Shown piece after piece: positions 27,826 to 37,107 of a DNA stretch of 64,000 bases (positions within the stretch are counted from its first letter, which is position 1; every line of letters starts with the position of its first letter). This DNA is from Oleiphilus messinensis (lineage in GTDB: Bacteria; Pseudomonadota; Gammaproteobacteria; Pseudomonadales; Oleiphilaceae), in assembly GCF_002162375.1 (NCBI RefSeq), contig NZ_CP021425.1:3985001-4049000 (forward strand), written 5' to 3'. The notes beneath the pieces are model-generated. The model was given only the letters and a program-made list of their open reading frames with translations, did not search any database and was not told where the DNA came from. A program made the translations under genes and the position numbers.

Positions 27826-28590
27826 TCAATTCAACAGATCAACCAACAGCCGTTTGTAAGCTCTTACGCCATGGGTCGCTGCATCAAGATTGCCAGGTGG
27901 TATTCCCATTCTACTCGCATCCCTGAACTTTGTGTCAACCGGAATTGCAAAGCGCCATATATGTTCCGCATACTGTTTTTTCAGGGTTCGAAGTGTTTGC
28001 GTAGACGCCTGGGTTCTTCGGTCAAACATCGTTGGTACAATCATGTAGTCCAATTCGTGACTCTGAGACCGAATTACCATTTGCAGTGTATGCATCATTC
28101 GTTCCAGCCCCTTTAACGCCAAAAACTCGGTTTGCACAGGAATAATCAGCTTTTGACAGGCTGCCAGTGCATTAATCATTAACACGCCAAGGGACGGCGA
28201 ATTATCAATGAGAACATAATCGTAGTCGTCCCATAAAATATTCAGGGTTTTAGAAATAATCAACCCCATGCCTTCCACACCAACCATTCTGCGCTCCAAG
28301 GTCGCCAACGCAGTAGATGCAGGGAGTAAGTCAAGATACTCCACACCCGTTGGCACGATCAGTTGTCGCGGCAATTCGGTCGGTACTTTTCCATTGTAAG
28401 CAAATAAATTAAATGCGCTATTTTCAATTGTATCCGGGTCATGTTTAAAATAACTGGTCAGCGAACCGTGGGGATCGAGATCCATTAACAATACCCGACG
28501 CTTCTGCTCCGCAAATAACCCGCCTAGCGCCACGACTGAGGTTGTTTTACCCACTCCCCCTTTTTGATTCGCCACGGACCAAACCTTCAC
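27826..28590 (-). CDS. parC: ParA-family ATPase ParC (polar chemotaxis array partitioning)
   Basis: A 254-residue ParA/Soj-type ATPase. The deviant Walker A is QKGGVGKTTSVV (residues 9-20), followed by LLMDLDPHGSLTSYF and the VLIDNSPSLGVLMINAL switch. Located after motD and before parP, it corresponds to the ParC/PA1462-type protein that recruits chemotaxis arrays to the pole. The name is the chemotaxis one, not topoisomerase IV. The start at GTG 28590 has GGAGG six bases before it and places the Walker motif near the N-terminus; an in-frame extension to 28686 has no homology. The gene is separated from motD by 309 bases, so it may have its own promoter. Confidence 0.9.
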   Translation of the reverse strand: MKVWSVANQKGGVGKTTSVVALGGLFAEQKRRVLLMDLDPHGSLTSYFKHDPDTIENSAFNLFAYNGKVPTELPRQLIVPTGVEYLDLLPASTALATLERRMVGVEGMGLIISKTLNILWDDYDYVLIDNSPSLGVLMINALAACQKLIIPVQTEFLALKGLERMMHTLQMVIRSQSHELDYMIVPTMFDRRTQASTQTLRTLKKQYAEHIWRFAIPVDTKFRDASRMGIPPGNLDAATHGVRAYKRLLVDLLN

Positions 28591-28899
28591 ACGCGTCCTC
28601 CAAAAACCAATCTTTCGCTTAAACTTCGATATTGATACATCACTATATCGGCCTCTGCACAAGAGAGTTGAACAATTCAGCGGCAATTTATTGCCTTATT
28701 TTCTATAAAAGCGCTGTAATTCGTTGATTTTCTGAACTTTAGGCATTTATGAAAGGTATAGAAGCAGAGATCGTGCCAGCAAAAGGGGATTTAACATGCA
28801 TTTGCCCTAAGCAATGTCGCTGTGGACTGGATGAGTCAACTCGTAATGCATCTTGCAGCTGAATCAGCTACTAAGAAAATTTGTTGACTGCACACGCCT
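28591..28899. other. Spacer between motD and parC
   Basis: About 310 bases with no open frame, strong hairpin or repeat that I can support. It must hold either a promoter for parC-parP or an untranslated stretch of the motCD transcript. Confidence 0.4.
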
Positions 28900-29676
28900 C
28901 TATTTTCGAACACTTGCTCGGACATTATTTTGTCGAGAGATCAGCAGTACGACACGACGGTTTTTCCGGCGCCCATCCGCACTGCTATTGGTCGCGATGG
29001 GTTGGTGTTCACTGTAACCGATCGCAGCTAATCGTTTGGGGTCCACGCCTTCCATTTGCAACATTCGAACGACGGTCGCGGCGCGAGCGGAACTCAGCTC
29101 CCAGTTGGTCGGGTACTTACGGGTTTTAATCGGAACATTGTCGGTAAATCCTTCCACAAGTATCGCGTTTTCAGCACCACTTAGGGTTCGCGCTATCTTT
29201 TCAATAACGGGGAAAGCATCATCTACCGGCTCGGCATCACCACTCTGAAACAAGATACCGCTGTCCAATGAGATTTCGATCCACTGGTCATTTTCATTTA
29301 CTGTCACCAGACCATTCGAGATCAAAACTTCAAGAGAAGAGGATATCTTATCGGTAATTTCTTGAAACGTATTGACCTCAGTATTGACATTACTGTCCGC
29401 ACCACGCGGGGCGATGTGAATTGGATTGATATTGTTATCTTCGGCTTGGGAGCTGGAGTAGGACACCTTATCACCCACCTCAATCGGCGTTATACTCCGC
29501 TGGGAGGCATTAAATACCCCTTCAAGTGTCTGGGATAGCACTTTGTACTTTCCTTCGTTCACAGACGAAATCGAATACATCACAACAAAGAACGCAAATA
29601 ACAACGTTATAAAGTCTGCATAGGAGACAAGCCAACGTTCTTTACTATCATGTTCTTCTTCGTTACGTCTGCGCAT
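28900..29676 (-). CDS. motD: Flagellar motor stator protein MotD (MotB-type)
   Basis: A 258-residue MotB-family stator subunit. The single membrane span, LVSYADFITLLFAFFVVMY, carries the proton-binding Asp21. The C-terminal OmpA-like peptidoglycan-binding domain has GFTDNVPIKTRKYPTNWELS and RAATVVRML. The N-terminus MRRRNEEEHDSKERW is typical of the MotD variant of pseudomonads and relatives, which works with MotC as a second stator type. GGGAGAG precedes the ATG. It follows motC with a 21-base gap, so the two are translated from one message. Confidence 0.93.
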   Translation of the reverse strand: MRRRNEEEHDSKERWLVSYADFITLLFAFFVVMYSISSVNEGKYKVLSQTLEGVFNASQRSITPIEVGDKVSYSSSQAEDNNINPIHIAPRGADSNVNTEVNTFQEITDKISSSLEVLISNGLVTVNENDQWIEISLDSGILFQSGDAEPVDDAFPVIEKIARTLSGAENAILVEGFTDNVPIKTRKYPTNWELSSARAATVVRMLQMEGVDPKRLAAIGYSEHQPIATNSSADGRRKNRRVVLLISRQNNVRASVRK

Positions 29677-29697
29677 AATGCACTCTCCCGTTGATTT

Positions 29698-30441
29698 TTA
29701 CTCGGCCAAAAAACCTTTCAACTTCAACTCTATTGCTCTGGGGTTTTCCCCTTCCGAGATAGACACAACACCTTCAATAATCAATTCATGATAGGTTGCT
29801 TGTTTTCGCGTGATTTCCTTTATTTTATTCGCGATGGGGAAGAAAAGCATGTTGGCGAATGCGACCCCGTAGATCGTTGCAACGAAAGCCGTGGCAATAC
29901 CCGCCCCCAACAGTTTAGGATCCTGTAAATTGGTCATCACATGTATTAACCCCAGCACAGCACCGATAATGCCGATTGTGGGCGAGTACCCACCCATGCT
30001 TTCATAAACCTTGGCAACATCCATACTGCGGGTTTCTGTGGTGATCATTTCAACTTCCAACACGCTTCGGATGGTTTCCGGTTCAGCCCCGTCAACCAAC
30101 AGCTGCAAACCTTTGTTTGCAAATCGCTCTTTTTCTTTATCCGTTAAAGGCTCCAACCCCAACAAACCATTTTTCCGTGCTCGGACGCTCCAGCCAATTA
30201 TTTTGTCTATTCCATCTTCAAGACTGATATAAGGGGGCACAAACACCCAGCGTAGACGTTTTAATGAAAGCATGAGCAATCCAAAGGAAGACTGTATGCA
30301 AATAGCAGCGAACGTCCCACCAATTACGATTAAAGCTGCAGGGAAATTAAGCAGTGACTCAACGTGACCGCCTTCCAGGTAGTTGCCACCGATCAGCGCT
30401 CCAAAGGCGAGAATAACACCAAGAACACTTAAAAAATCCAT
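29698..30441 (-). CDS. motC: Flagellar motor stator protein MotC (MotA-type)
   Basis: A 247-residue MotA-family inner-membrane protein with four predicted spans (about 5-22, 34-50, 150-170 and 180-205). The large cytoplasmic loop contains the charged residues that contact FliG; SVRARKNGLLGLEP is the conserved loop segment. The pore-proximal helices include YSPTIGIIGAVLGLIHVM and FVATIYGVAFANMLFFPIA. With motD it forms the MotCD proton-driven stator. The gene begins two bases after the cheB stop, an arrangement shared with Pseudomonas. Confidence 0.95.
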   Translation of the reverse strand: MDFLSVLGVILAFGALIGGNYLEGGHVESLLNFPAALIVIGGTFAAICIQSSFGLLMLSLKRLRWVFVPPYISLEDGIDKIIGWSVRARKNGLLGLEPLTDKEKERFANKGLQLLVDGAEPETIRSVLEVEMITTETRSMDVAKVYESMGGYSPTIGIIGAVLGLIHVMTNLQDPKLLGAGIATAFVATIYGVAFANMLFFPIANKIKEITRKQATYHELIIEGVVSISEGENPRAIELKLKGFLAE

Positions 30442-30443
30442 CT

Positions 30444-31676
30444 TCAGACCACGCTACTGATGAGCTGGGGTGCGAATTCCTCCAAAGACAAGACCAGGTC
30501 AGTGAGGCCTGCCTTGGCAACCGCCATGGGCATACCATAGATCACAGAGCTGTCCTCATTCTGCGACCAGACTGCGGACCCGGCATTTTTCATCATACGG
30601 CACCCTTCCCTGCCATCCGCTCCCATGCCAGTCAGAATGATCCCCAGGGTTTTACCGGGAAAAACCTTGGCTGCAGAGCCAAACGTAACATCTACGCATG
30701 GTTTGTAATTTAGACGGTTATCGCCTTCCAGGATACGTACTTTTGTTCCACCGCGACTCTCCAGCATCATTTGTTTTCCCCCAGGTGCTAACAGGGCAAC
30801 GCCTTTTTGCAACGTATCACCATCACTGGCCTCCCTTACTTCAATGGCACACAACTTATTCAATCGCTCCGCAAAAGCCGGTGTAAAGCTGGCAGGCATA
30901 TGTTGCACCAATACAATCGGGGCAGGAAAATCCCTGGGTAGCTGCGTAAGTACTTTCTGCAGTGCCAGCGGTCCCCCGGTTGAGGTCCCAATCAGTACAC
31001 AGCTATAACTCCTGGGTTTGATCCTTACGGCTTCTGTAGGCGAAGTGCTTTGCACTTGCCGAGGCGTTGCAGAAACATCCGAGGCACGCACACTAACGCT
31101 CTGTCCTGAACGCCCTGACAGAGTCGACCGGCGTTGAGTACGCTGCACGTTAGCATCTGGACGGTTGGACACATTTCGGCGGGACTCACGGGGGGGGCTG
31201 ATTGTATGTTTTGAGGGTTCCGGTTTTGGCGGTTCACTGGGAACCCCGCGGGATACACTGGGTGAGAATGAGCGCAGGTGACTCTTTGCGACAGCAATAA
31301 TACGCTGTTTCAACACATCTTGAAGGGTGCTGGAGTCACGGGAAATATCTTCAAAATTCTTGGGCAGAAAATCGACGGCTCCGGCAGCAAGGGCATCTAA
31401 CGTTACCCTGGCACCTTCATATGTCAATGAAGAAAACATCAATACTGGTGTCGGCTGAGATGCCATAATTTCCTTGACGGCAGAAATACCATCCATCACG
31501 GGCATTTCGTAATCCATTGTGATGACATCGGGTTTCAGGCGTTTGGATTGTTCAACCGCCTCTCGCCCATTTGAGGCGGTACCTACAACCTCAATCTCAG
31601 TTACACTTTTTAAAATTTCACAGACTCGACGTCTGAAAAAGCCCGAATCATCAACCACCAGAACTCGAACAGCCAC
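30444..31676 (-). CDS. cheB: Chemotaxis methylesterase/glutamine deamidase CheB (main system)
   Basis: CheB removes methyl groups from chemoreceptors after phosphorylation by CheA. The 410-residue form has a receiver domain (phosphoacceptor Asp55 in VITMDYEMPVMDG), a long basic Ser/Pro linker of about 75 residues, and a methylesterase domain with Ser232 in GTSTGGP, His259 in VQHMPASF, and Asp354 in GMGADGREG. The GTG at 31676 was chosen: GGAGG lies ten bases upstream, and the receiver then begins MAVRVLVVDDSG. It follows cheA by 33 bases. A second, shorter cheB lies at 51.9 kb. Confidence 0.94.
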   Translation of the reverse strand: MAVRVLVVDDSGFFRRRVCEILKSVTEIEVVGTASNGREAVEQSKRLKPDVITMDYEMPVMDGISAVKEIMASQPTPVLMFSSLTYEGARVTLDALAAGAVDFLPKNFEDISRDSSTLQDVLKQRIIAVAKSHLRSFSPSVSRGVPSEPPKPEPSKHTISPPRESRRNVSNRPDANVQRTQRRSTLSGRSGQSVSVRASDVSATPRQVQSTSPTEAVRIKPRSYSCVLIGTSTGGPLALQKVLTQLPRDFPAPIVLVQHMPASFTPAFAERLNKLCAIEVREASDGDTLQKGVALLAPGGKQMMLESRGGTKVRILEGDNRLNYKPCVDVTFGSAAKVFPGKTLGIILTGMGADGREGCRMMKNAGSAVWSQNEDSSVIYGMPMAVAKAGLTDLVLSLEEFAPQLISSVV

Positions 31677-31709
31677 AACCTTGATACCTCCGTGGTTTGA
31701 CAACCAAGC

Positions 31710-34118
31710 TTATGCGTAACGCTGCAACAAACTTGGAATATCAAGAATCAACGCAATCCGACCATCACCGGTTATGGTAGCCCCAGCCATGCCTGGCGTC
31801 CCATGGAGCATTTTGCCCAATGGTTTGATAACGACTTCCTCCTGACCAATCAATTGATCCACAACAAATCCGACTCGCTTGGTCCCAACAGACACAATCA
31901 CAACATGAGCGGTGGTTGAGTTCGTGTCCGTATACATTCCCCGAATCAACCAGCGCTTGATATGGAACAGTGGGTAAACTTTGTCCCGAACAACAACACA
32001 CTCTTGCCCATCAACAACGTTGGTACGGGTAATATCCAAATGGAAAATCTCGACAACGCTGACTAATGGAAAAGCAAATGACTGATTTTCAAGCATAACC
32101 ATTAACGTCGGCATGATCGCCAGAGTCAGTGGCACTTTGATGATAATCCGGGAACCACGTCCCAGTTCAGAATCAATGTTAAGTGTGCCATTTAGCTGGG
32201 CGATTTTGGTTTTCACCACGTCCATACCAACGCCACGGCCAGACACATCAGAGATTTGGTCTTTGGTCGAAAACCCGGGGGCAAAAATCAGGTTAAAACA
32301 TTCGTTATCTGTTAATCGGTCTGCGGCATCGGCATCATATAACCCCTTCTCAACGGCTTTACGTCGCAACACATCAGGATCCATCCCTGCACCGTCATCT
32401 TCAATCGAGAGCAGTATATGATCCCCTTCCTGTTCCGCAGAGAGAATTACACGACCGGTTCGCGCTTTGCCTGCATTTTCTCGAACATCCGGTGCTTCAA
32501 TACCATGATCAACCGCATTACGGACCAAATGCACCAATGGATCCGAAAGTGCTTCTACAAGGTTCTTGTCGAGGTCTGTATCTTCACCTCGAAGTATCAG
32601 GTTTACTTCTTTCTTCAGATTCCGCGCGAGGTCCCGGACAACTCGAGGAAAACGACCAAAGACCTTTTTGATCGGCTGCATCCGGGTTTGCATCACGGCA
32701 GATTGTAAGTCGCCAGTCACCACATCAAGGTTTGAAACCGCTTTTTGCATGCTCTCGTCAGCGATTTCATCCCCTAACCGCTTAAGCCGGTTTCGAACCA
32801 ATACCAGTTCGCCTACCATATTCATGATGTCGTCTAGTCGCTTGGTATCAACTCGTACAGTGGTTTCGGTCGCGATTGAGGCTTCTTTGGCGGGTGGTTT
32901 AGGTGGTGCTCCACGATTCGCTGCAGGCGCAACAGCCTTATCTGCAGACGCATTTTGAGCAGGCACCGAAGACTGGGATGGAACAGGTGCGCTAGCCTTC
33001 CCGGGCGTAGCGCCCTGAGGCCGAACTGGAGGAGACACAGAAGATGATGAGGCTGCACTCTCTGTTGTCGCATCGTCTCTGGTCGGCCCTTTGCCGGAAC
33101 CATGGAGCTCATCCAGCAGGTTTTCAAATTCATCATCTGTAATCAGATCGTCTCCAGATGATGCTTTACCAGCCGCCCCAGATGGAGGTGGAGCGCTCTG
33201 GGAAGTGGAGCCATTCTGTACCGCCCCCTCATCTAATCCTGCGCCAAATTTTCCTACACCATGAAGATCATCCAGCAATCTTTCGAATTCATCATCGGTA
33301 ATATCGTCACCCGATGCTTCAACCGACGCAGAAGCAGGAGAAACTGTCGCAGCGGGCGCTTCCTCAGTGCCGGGTGCTCCCGCATGCTTGCCTGGCCCAT
33401 GGAGTTCGTCCAGCAACTTTTCGAATTCTTCTTCGGTAATTTCGTCATCAGAGCTTGAGCCGACAGGTTCATCATCCATGCCGAACAAATCAATGTCATC
33501 TGCTGCCGAGCTGGCGGGAGGTGGTGGCGCTTCAGGTGCACTTTGACTTGCCTCCTGAGGCGAATTCCCATTCGCGGGGCCATCCAAAGCGTCCAGCAAT
33601 TGCTCAAACTCATCATCGGTGATATCACCCGCATCATCACCCGAGGCTTCGACCACATCTGGCGCCGAAACGACAGTTTCTTGTTGCGGTTCAGGTGGCG
33701 GAGCAGGGGTAGATGCTGAGCCGGCTTCGGCTGGTGTAGCCAGCAATTCCAGCGCGTGCAGTAATTCCGGGTCAGCAGCTGAGGGTTCTTCCCGATTCCG
33801 GACCTGCTCAAACATTTCGTTTACAGCATCCAAAGCCTGAAGAACAACATCCATCAGTTCCGAGGTTACGGGTCGTTTACCATTACGGAGAATATCGAAA
33901 ACGTTTTCTGCAACGTGACAACAATCAACCAACGCATCTAATTGCAGGAAACCGGCCCCACCTTTCACGGTATGAAAACCGCGGAAGATAGCATTCAATA
34001 AATCCCGGTCTTCCGGGTTCCGCTCCAGATCAACTAATTGTTCCGAAAGCAGCTCCAGAATTTCGCCCGCTTCAACCAAAAAATCCTGTAGAATTTCTTC
34101 ATCGGCTTCGAACGCCAT
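31710..34118 (-). CDS. cheA: Chemotaxis histidine kinase CheA (main system)
   Basis: An 802-residue CheA of the polar-flagellum system, which phosphorylates CheY and CheB. The Hpt domain has the phosphoacceptor His49 in RGFHTVKGGAGFL. Residues about 130-410 are a low-complexity linker with four copies of an acidic motif, ITDDEFE-x-LLD-x-LHG, at 166-180, 227-241, 273-287 and 326-340; no ordinary P2 domain is obvious. Then come dimerisation (DTKRLDDIMNMVGELVLVRN), the kinase ATP domain (N box HLVRNAVDHGIE, G boxes SIEDDGAGMD and SGRGVGMDVVK), and a C-terminal CheW-like domain ending LILDIPSLLQRYA. The linker probably corresponds to the region that docks ParP/ParC in vibrios. Confidence 0.96.
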   Translation of the reverse strand: MAFEADEEILQDFLVEAGEILELLSEQLVDLERNPEDRDLLNAIFRGFHTVKGGAGFLQLDALVDCCHVAENVFDILRNGKRPVTSELMDVVLQALDAVNEMFEQVRNREEPSAADPELLHALELLATPAEAGSASTPAPPPEPQQETVVSAPDVVEASGDDAGDITDDEFEQLLDALDGPANGNSPQEASQSAPEAPPPPASSAADDIDLFGMDDEPVGSSSDDEITEEEFEKLLDELHGPGKHAGAPGTEEAPAATVSPASASVEASGDDITDDEFERLLDDLHGVGKFGAGLDEGAVQNGSTSQSAPPPSGAAGKASSGDDLITDDEFENLLDELHGSGKGPTRDDATTESAASSSSVSPPVRPQGATPGKASAPVPSQSSVPAQNASADKAVAPAANRGAPPKPPAKEASIATETTVRVDTKRLDDIMNMVGELVLVRNRLKRLGDEIADESMQKAVSNLDVVTGDLQSAVMQTRMQPIKKVFGRFPRVVRDLARNLKKEVNLILRGEDTDLDKNLVEALSDPLVHLVRNAVDHGIEAPDVRENAGKARTGRVILSAEQEGDHILLSIEDDGAGMDPDVLRRKAVEKGLYDADAADRLTDNECFNLIFAPGFSTKDQISDVSGRGVGMDVVKTKIAQLNGTLNIDSELGRGSRIIIKVPLTLAIMPTLMVMLENQSFAFPLVSVVEIFHLDITRTNVVDGQECVVVRDKVYPLFHIKRWLIRGMYTDTNSTTAHVVIVSVGTKRVGFVVDQLIGQEEVVIKPLGKMLHGTPGMAGATITGDGRIALILDIPSLLQRYA

Positions 34119-34129
34119 TCACTTACCCC

Positions 34130-34918
34130 TTAAAAACCCAGGCTGGAAAGCAAATCATCAACATCATCCTGTCCGGATACAACGTCTTCACGCTCCGCAG
34201 CTTTGATTTGTGGACCTTCGCCAAGGGTCGCATCTTGTTCTTGTTTTTCGAACTCGTGTTCAGTACCCGTAATTTGATCAACTTTGCCCGCCATACGGAC
34301 GAGATTAACCAGATTAACTTCGACTTCTTTAACTAAAGCAGTAACCTTCTGGATAACCTGGCCGGTAAGATCCTGAAAGTCCTGGGCAAGCAAAATATCT
34401 GAAAGATTACGATAAACCTGATCAGATTGAACTGTCATTTTATCGAGGAACAAATCCATTCGCTTGTACAGTTCACGAAACTCTTCAGGTGCCATTTCCC
34501 GACGTCTCAAGCGAGCCCAGTCCTGCTTTAGAACTTCAGCCTCCTCTTTCAGTTCGGAAGCAATTGGCATGCTTTCTTCAACCAGATCCAACGTTTTATT
34601 TGCTGCATTGTTGGTCAGTTGAACGACATAGGTTAAGCGATCTGAAGCATCGGTCATTTTTGACAGTTCAGCACTGTTTTGCTCGCTGATACTGCCATCC
34701 AAATGAAAATTACGAATGGCTTCGTGCAAACTTCGGGTCAATTTACCCACTTCCTGATACAGGCTGACATCCCGCGTCTGATTCAATTCAGAAATCACGG
34801 TCAACGCTTGCCCGATATTTCCCGAATCCACCAGATCTTTCAGCGTTGCAGCCTGATCCCTGAGTCGGATTTCAAAATCCATCAGTGATTCCCTTTCGTC
34901 TTTATTTTTTTCAGTCAT
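34130..34918 (-). CDS. cheZ: CheY-P phosphatase CheZ
   Basis: CheZ speeds dephosphorylation of CheY-P. The product of 262 residues is an elongated helical protein; the catalytic Gln lies in LAQDFQDLTGQVIQKV, and the C-terminal CheY-binding helix is DDVDDLLSSLGF. The ATG at 34918 was chosen; a later ATG at 34882 with AAGGGA seven bases upstream would give 250 residues. It sits between cheY and cheA, the standard order of the polar-flagellum cluster. Only one cheZ exists in the window although there are two CheA/CheY pairs. Confidence 0.92.
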   Translation of the reverse strand: MTEKNKDERESLMDFEIRLRDQAATLKDLVDSGNIGQALTVISELNQTRDVSLYQEVGKLTRSLHEAIRNFHLDGSISEQNSAELSKMTDASDRLTYVVQLTNNAANKTLDLVEESMPIASELKEEAEVLKQDWARLRRREMAPEEFRELYKRMDLFLDKMTVQSDQVYRNLSDILLAQDFQDLTGQVIQKVTALVKEVEVNLVNLVRMAGKVDQITGTEHEFEKQEQDATLGEGPQIKAAEREDVVSGQDDVDDLLSSLGF

Positions 34919-34935
34919 AACCAAAGGAACCTAAA

Positions 34936-35322
34936 TCAGGAATCGATTCGTTCAAAAATTTTCTCTATCTTTTCCTTAAGTACAGCTGCTGTAAACGGCT
35001 TAACCACATACCCGTTCACTCCCGCTTGGGCGGCAGCTACGATCTGATCTCGCTTGGCTTCCGCCGTCACCATTAACACAGGCAGACTTTTTAAATTATC
35101 ATCGGCCCTGACTGCCTTGAGCAGATCAATACCGGTCATACCTGGCATATTCCAGTCGGTTACAAGGAAATCGTATTTACCGGTTTGCAGCATGGGTAAC
35201 GCGGTACTGCCATCGTCCGCCTCATCTGCATTGGTAAAACCCAAATCTCGAAGTAAGTTTTTAATAATTCTGCGCATAGTAGAAAAATCATCTACTACCA
35301 GAATTTTCATATTCTTATCCAA
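34936..35322 (-). CDS. cheY: Chemotaxis response regulator CheY (motor switch)
   Basis: A 128-residue single receiver domain that binds FliM when phosphorylated. Conserved parts are the acidic pair in [19 protein letters not shown], Asp56 in [11 protein letters not shown], and the Lys in YVVKPFTA. The sequence is close to enterobacterial and Pseudomonas CheY. The likely start is TTG at 35322 because GGAGG lies five bases before it; the ATG at 35310, which begins MKILVVDD, is 17 bases from that site. The cheZ gene begins 17 bases after its stop. Confidence 0.93.
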   Translation of the reverse strand: MDKNMKILVVDDFSTMRRIIKNLLRDLGFTNADEADDGSTALPMLQTGKYDFLVTDWNMPGMTGIDLLKAVRADDNLKSLPVLMVTAEAKRDQIVAAAQAGVNGYVVKPFTAAVLKEKIEKIFERIDS

Positions 35323-35495
35323 TTCGACCTCCAAATGCCGAGGTTGGAAACCCGTTAAATTTCATAGGACTACCTTAAAGTCTAGCCTGAGTTTTTAGGG
35401 TATCCAGTTTTTTCAGGAATAAATGTTTGTTTAATAGAATGATCTCTTTGATTTGTTAAAAGTAAACCTTTCTTTCTATATTCATTCGCTTCAAC

Positions 35496-36257
35496 CTAGA
35501 TCCAGTCCATCAATCTCGAGCGCAAGCGCAACGCAGCCTGACCGTGAATCTGGCTGACTCGGGACTCGCTTACCGACAACACTTGTCCGATTTCTTTGAG
35601 GTTCAGTTCTTCATCATAGTACAGTGAGAGCACCAATTGCTCACGCTCTGGTAAAGTCGAGATCGCTTTTGCGAGCTGTTCCTGGAAAGACTGCTTCTGC
35701 ATCCCTTCATAAGGGATATTTGCCCGGTCATCGAGATCGCTATCCAGCTCGATACTGGCATTACCATCTCCCGACTCCAGTAATTCTTCGTAGCTGAAAA
35801 GCTTGCCACTCAAACTATCTTGAATACTGGCATAATATTCATCAAGGGGAATACCCAATTCATCTGCCACTTCTGCGTCGGTTGCATCACGACCCTTGCG
35901 ATCTTCGACCGCTTTCATCGCCTCACTTATCCGACGACTGTTACGGTGAACCGACCTGGGTACCCAGTCGCCGCGACGAATCTCATCCATCATAGCACCA
36001 CGAATGCGAATCCCTGCATAAGTTTCAAATGAAGCGCCTTTGGTTGCATCATACTTCCGGGACGCTTCCAATAAACCAATCATACCGCTTTGAATTAGGT
36101 CATCCAGTTGCACACTGGCAGGTAACCGGGCAGCCAAATGCTGCGCGATACGCTTGACCAGAAACGCATGTTTCCGGACCAAGGCATCCGCTTGTTGCAT
36201 ACTCGCATCTTTATACATCAATAAGCCGCTTGCCGGGTACATCGGAACATCACTCAT
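35496..36257 (-). CDS. fliA: Flagellar sigma factor FliA (sigma-28)
   Basis: FliA directs RNA polymerase to late flagellar and chemotaxis promoters. The protein has region 2 (LVKRIAQHLAARLPASVQLD, DLIQSGMIGLLEASRKYD, then ASFETYAGIRIRGAMMDEIR and WVPRSVHR), region 3, and region 4 (LPEREQLVLSLYYDEELNLK and VSESRVSQIHGQA). The ATG at 36257 gives 253 residues; a GTG at 36278 would add seven. The gene starts 38 bases after the fleN stop, as expected from Pseudomonas and Vibrio. The anti-sigma gene flgM is not in this window. Confidence 0.95.
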   Translation of the reverse strand: MSDVPMYPASGLLMYKDASMQQADALVRKHAFLVKRIAQHLAARLPASVQLDDLIQSGMIGLLEASRKYDATKGASFETYAGIRIRGAMMDEIRRGDWVPRSVHRNSRRISEAMKAVEDRKGRDATDAEVADELGIPLDEYYASIQDSLSGKLFSYEELLESGDGNASIELDSDLDDRANIPYEGMQKQSFQEQLAKAISTLPEREQLVLSLYYDEELNLKEIGQVLSVSESRVSQIHGQAALRLRSRLMDWI

Positions 36258-36294
36258 GCTTTCATAAGTGCCAATCACGCATACTCAGTGAGCA

Positions 36295-37107
36295 CTAAGC
36301 TTGCACGAGTCGCTCAACAAAAAACTCCAGATGTCCCCGCGGCGATGCCGGCAGAGGCCAGCTATCAGCCTTTTGGGCTAGCGACTTCAATGCAACAGCC
36401 GCTTTGGAACGGGGGTACGCCTCGACCACAGCTCGCTGGCGCTGAACTGCTTTACGAAGCGCCTCATCATAAGGAACACTTCCTACATATTGTAGCGCAA
36501 CTTCCAGAAACCGTTCGGTAACCTTGGTTAATTTTGCAAACAGCTGACGTCCCTCCTGTGGCGTTCTAACCATGTTGGCCAAAACCCGGAACCGATACAT
36601 TCCATGTTCGCGATTGAGTAACTTAATCAGTGCATAAGCATCTGTAATCGAGGTAGGCTCGTCACAGACTACTACTAATACTTCCTGTGAGGCCTTCAAA
36701 AAGCTAACAACCGAGTCGGAGATACCTGCAGCAGTATCCACAATCAATACATCAATGTTATCGCCGAGATCACTGAATGCGTTGACCAACCCGGCATGCT
36801 CCATCGGAGTAAGTGCGGTCATTTTTTGCGTCCCGGACGATGCGGGTACAATTTTGATCCCACCGGGACCATCCACCAAAACCTCTCTAAGTGAGCATTC
36901 ACCATTGAGAACATCCGCAATGTTTCGACGAGAAGTGATACCGAGAAGCACATCAATATTGGCCAAACCCAAATCCGCATCCAGCACCACTACTCTGCGA
37001 CCGAGCTCAGCCAGCCCGATTGCCAGATTAACGGACACATTACTTTTACCTACACCACCTTTGCCGCCAGTGACAGCAATAACTTGAACCGGGTGTGCTC
37101 TACTCAT
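36295..37107 (-). CDS. fleN: Flagellar number regulator FleN/FlhG
   Basis: A 270-residue MinD-like ATPase that restrains flagellar number by antagonising FleQ/FlrA-type activators and working with FlhF. The deviant Walker A is VTGGKGGVGKSNVSVNLA (residues 12-29), followed by VVVLDADLGLANIDVLLG and VLIVDTAAGISDSV. The C-terminal membrane-targeting helix is likely at the end (GHLEFFVERLVQA). It sits between flhF and fliA, the position of FlhG/FleN in polar-flagellated bacteria. It may have its own promoter, since 429 bases separate it from flhF. Confidence 0.95.
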   Translation of the reverse strand: MSRAHPVQVIAVTGGKGGVGKSNVSVNLAIGLAELGRRVVVLDADLGLANIDVLLGITSRRNIADVLNGECSLREVLVDGPGGIKIVPASSGTQKMTALTPMEHAGLVNAFSDLGDNIDVLIVDTAAGISDSVVSFLKASQEVLVVVCDEPTSITDAYALIKLLNREHGMYRFRVLANMVRTPQEGRQLFAKLTKVTERFLEVALQYVGSVPYDEALRKAVQRQRAVVEAYPRSKAAVALKSLAQKADSWPLPASPRGHLEFFVERLVQA

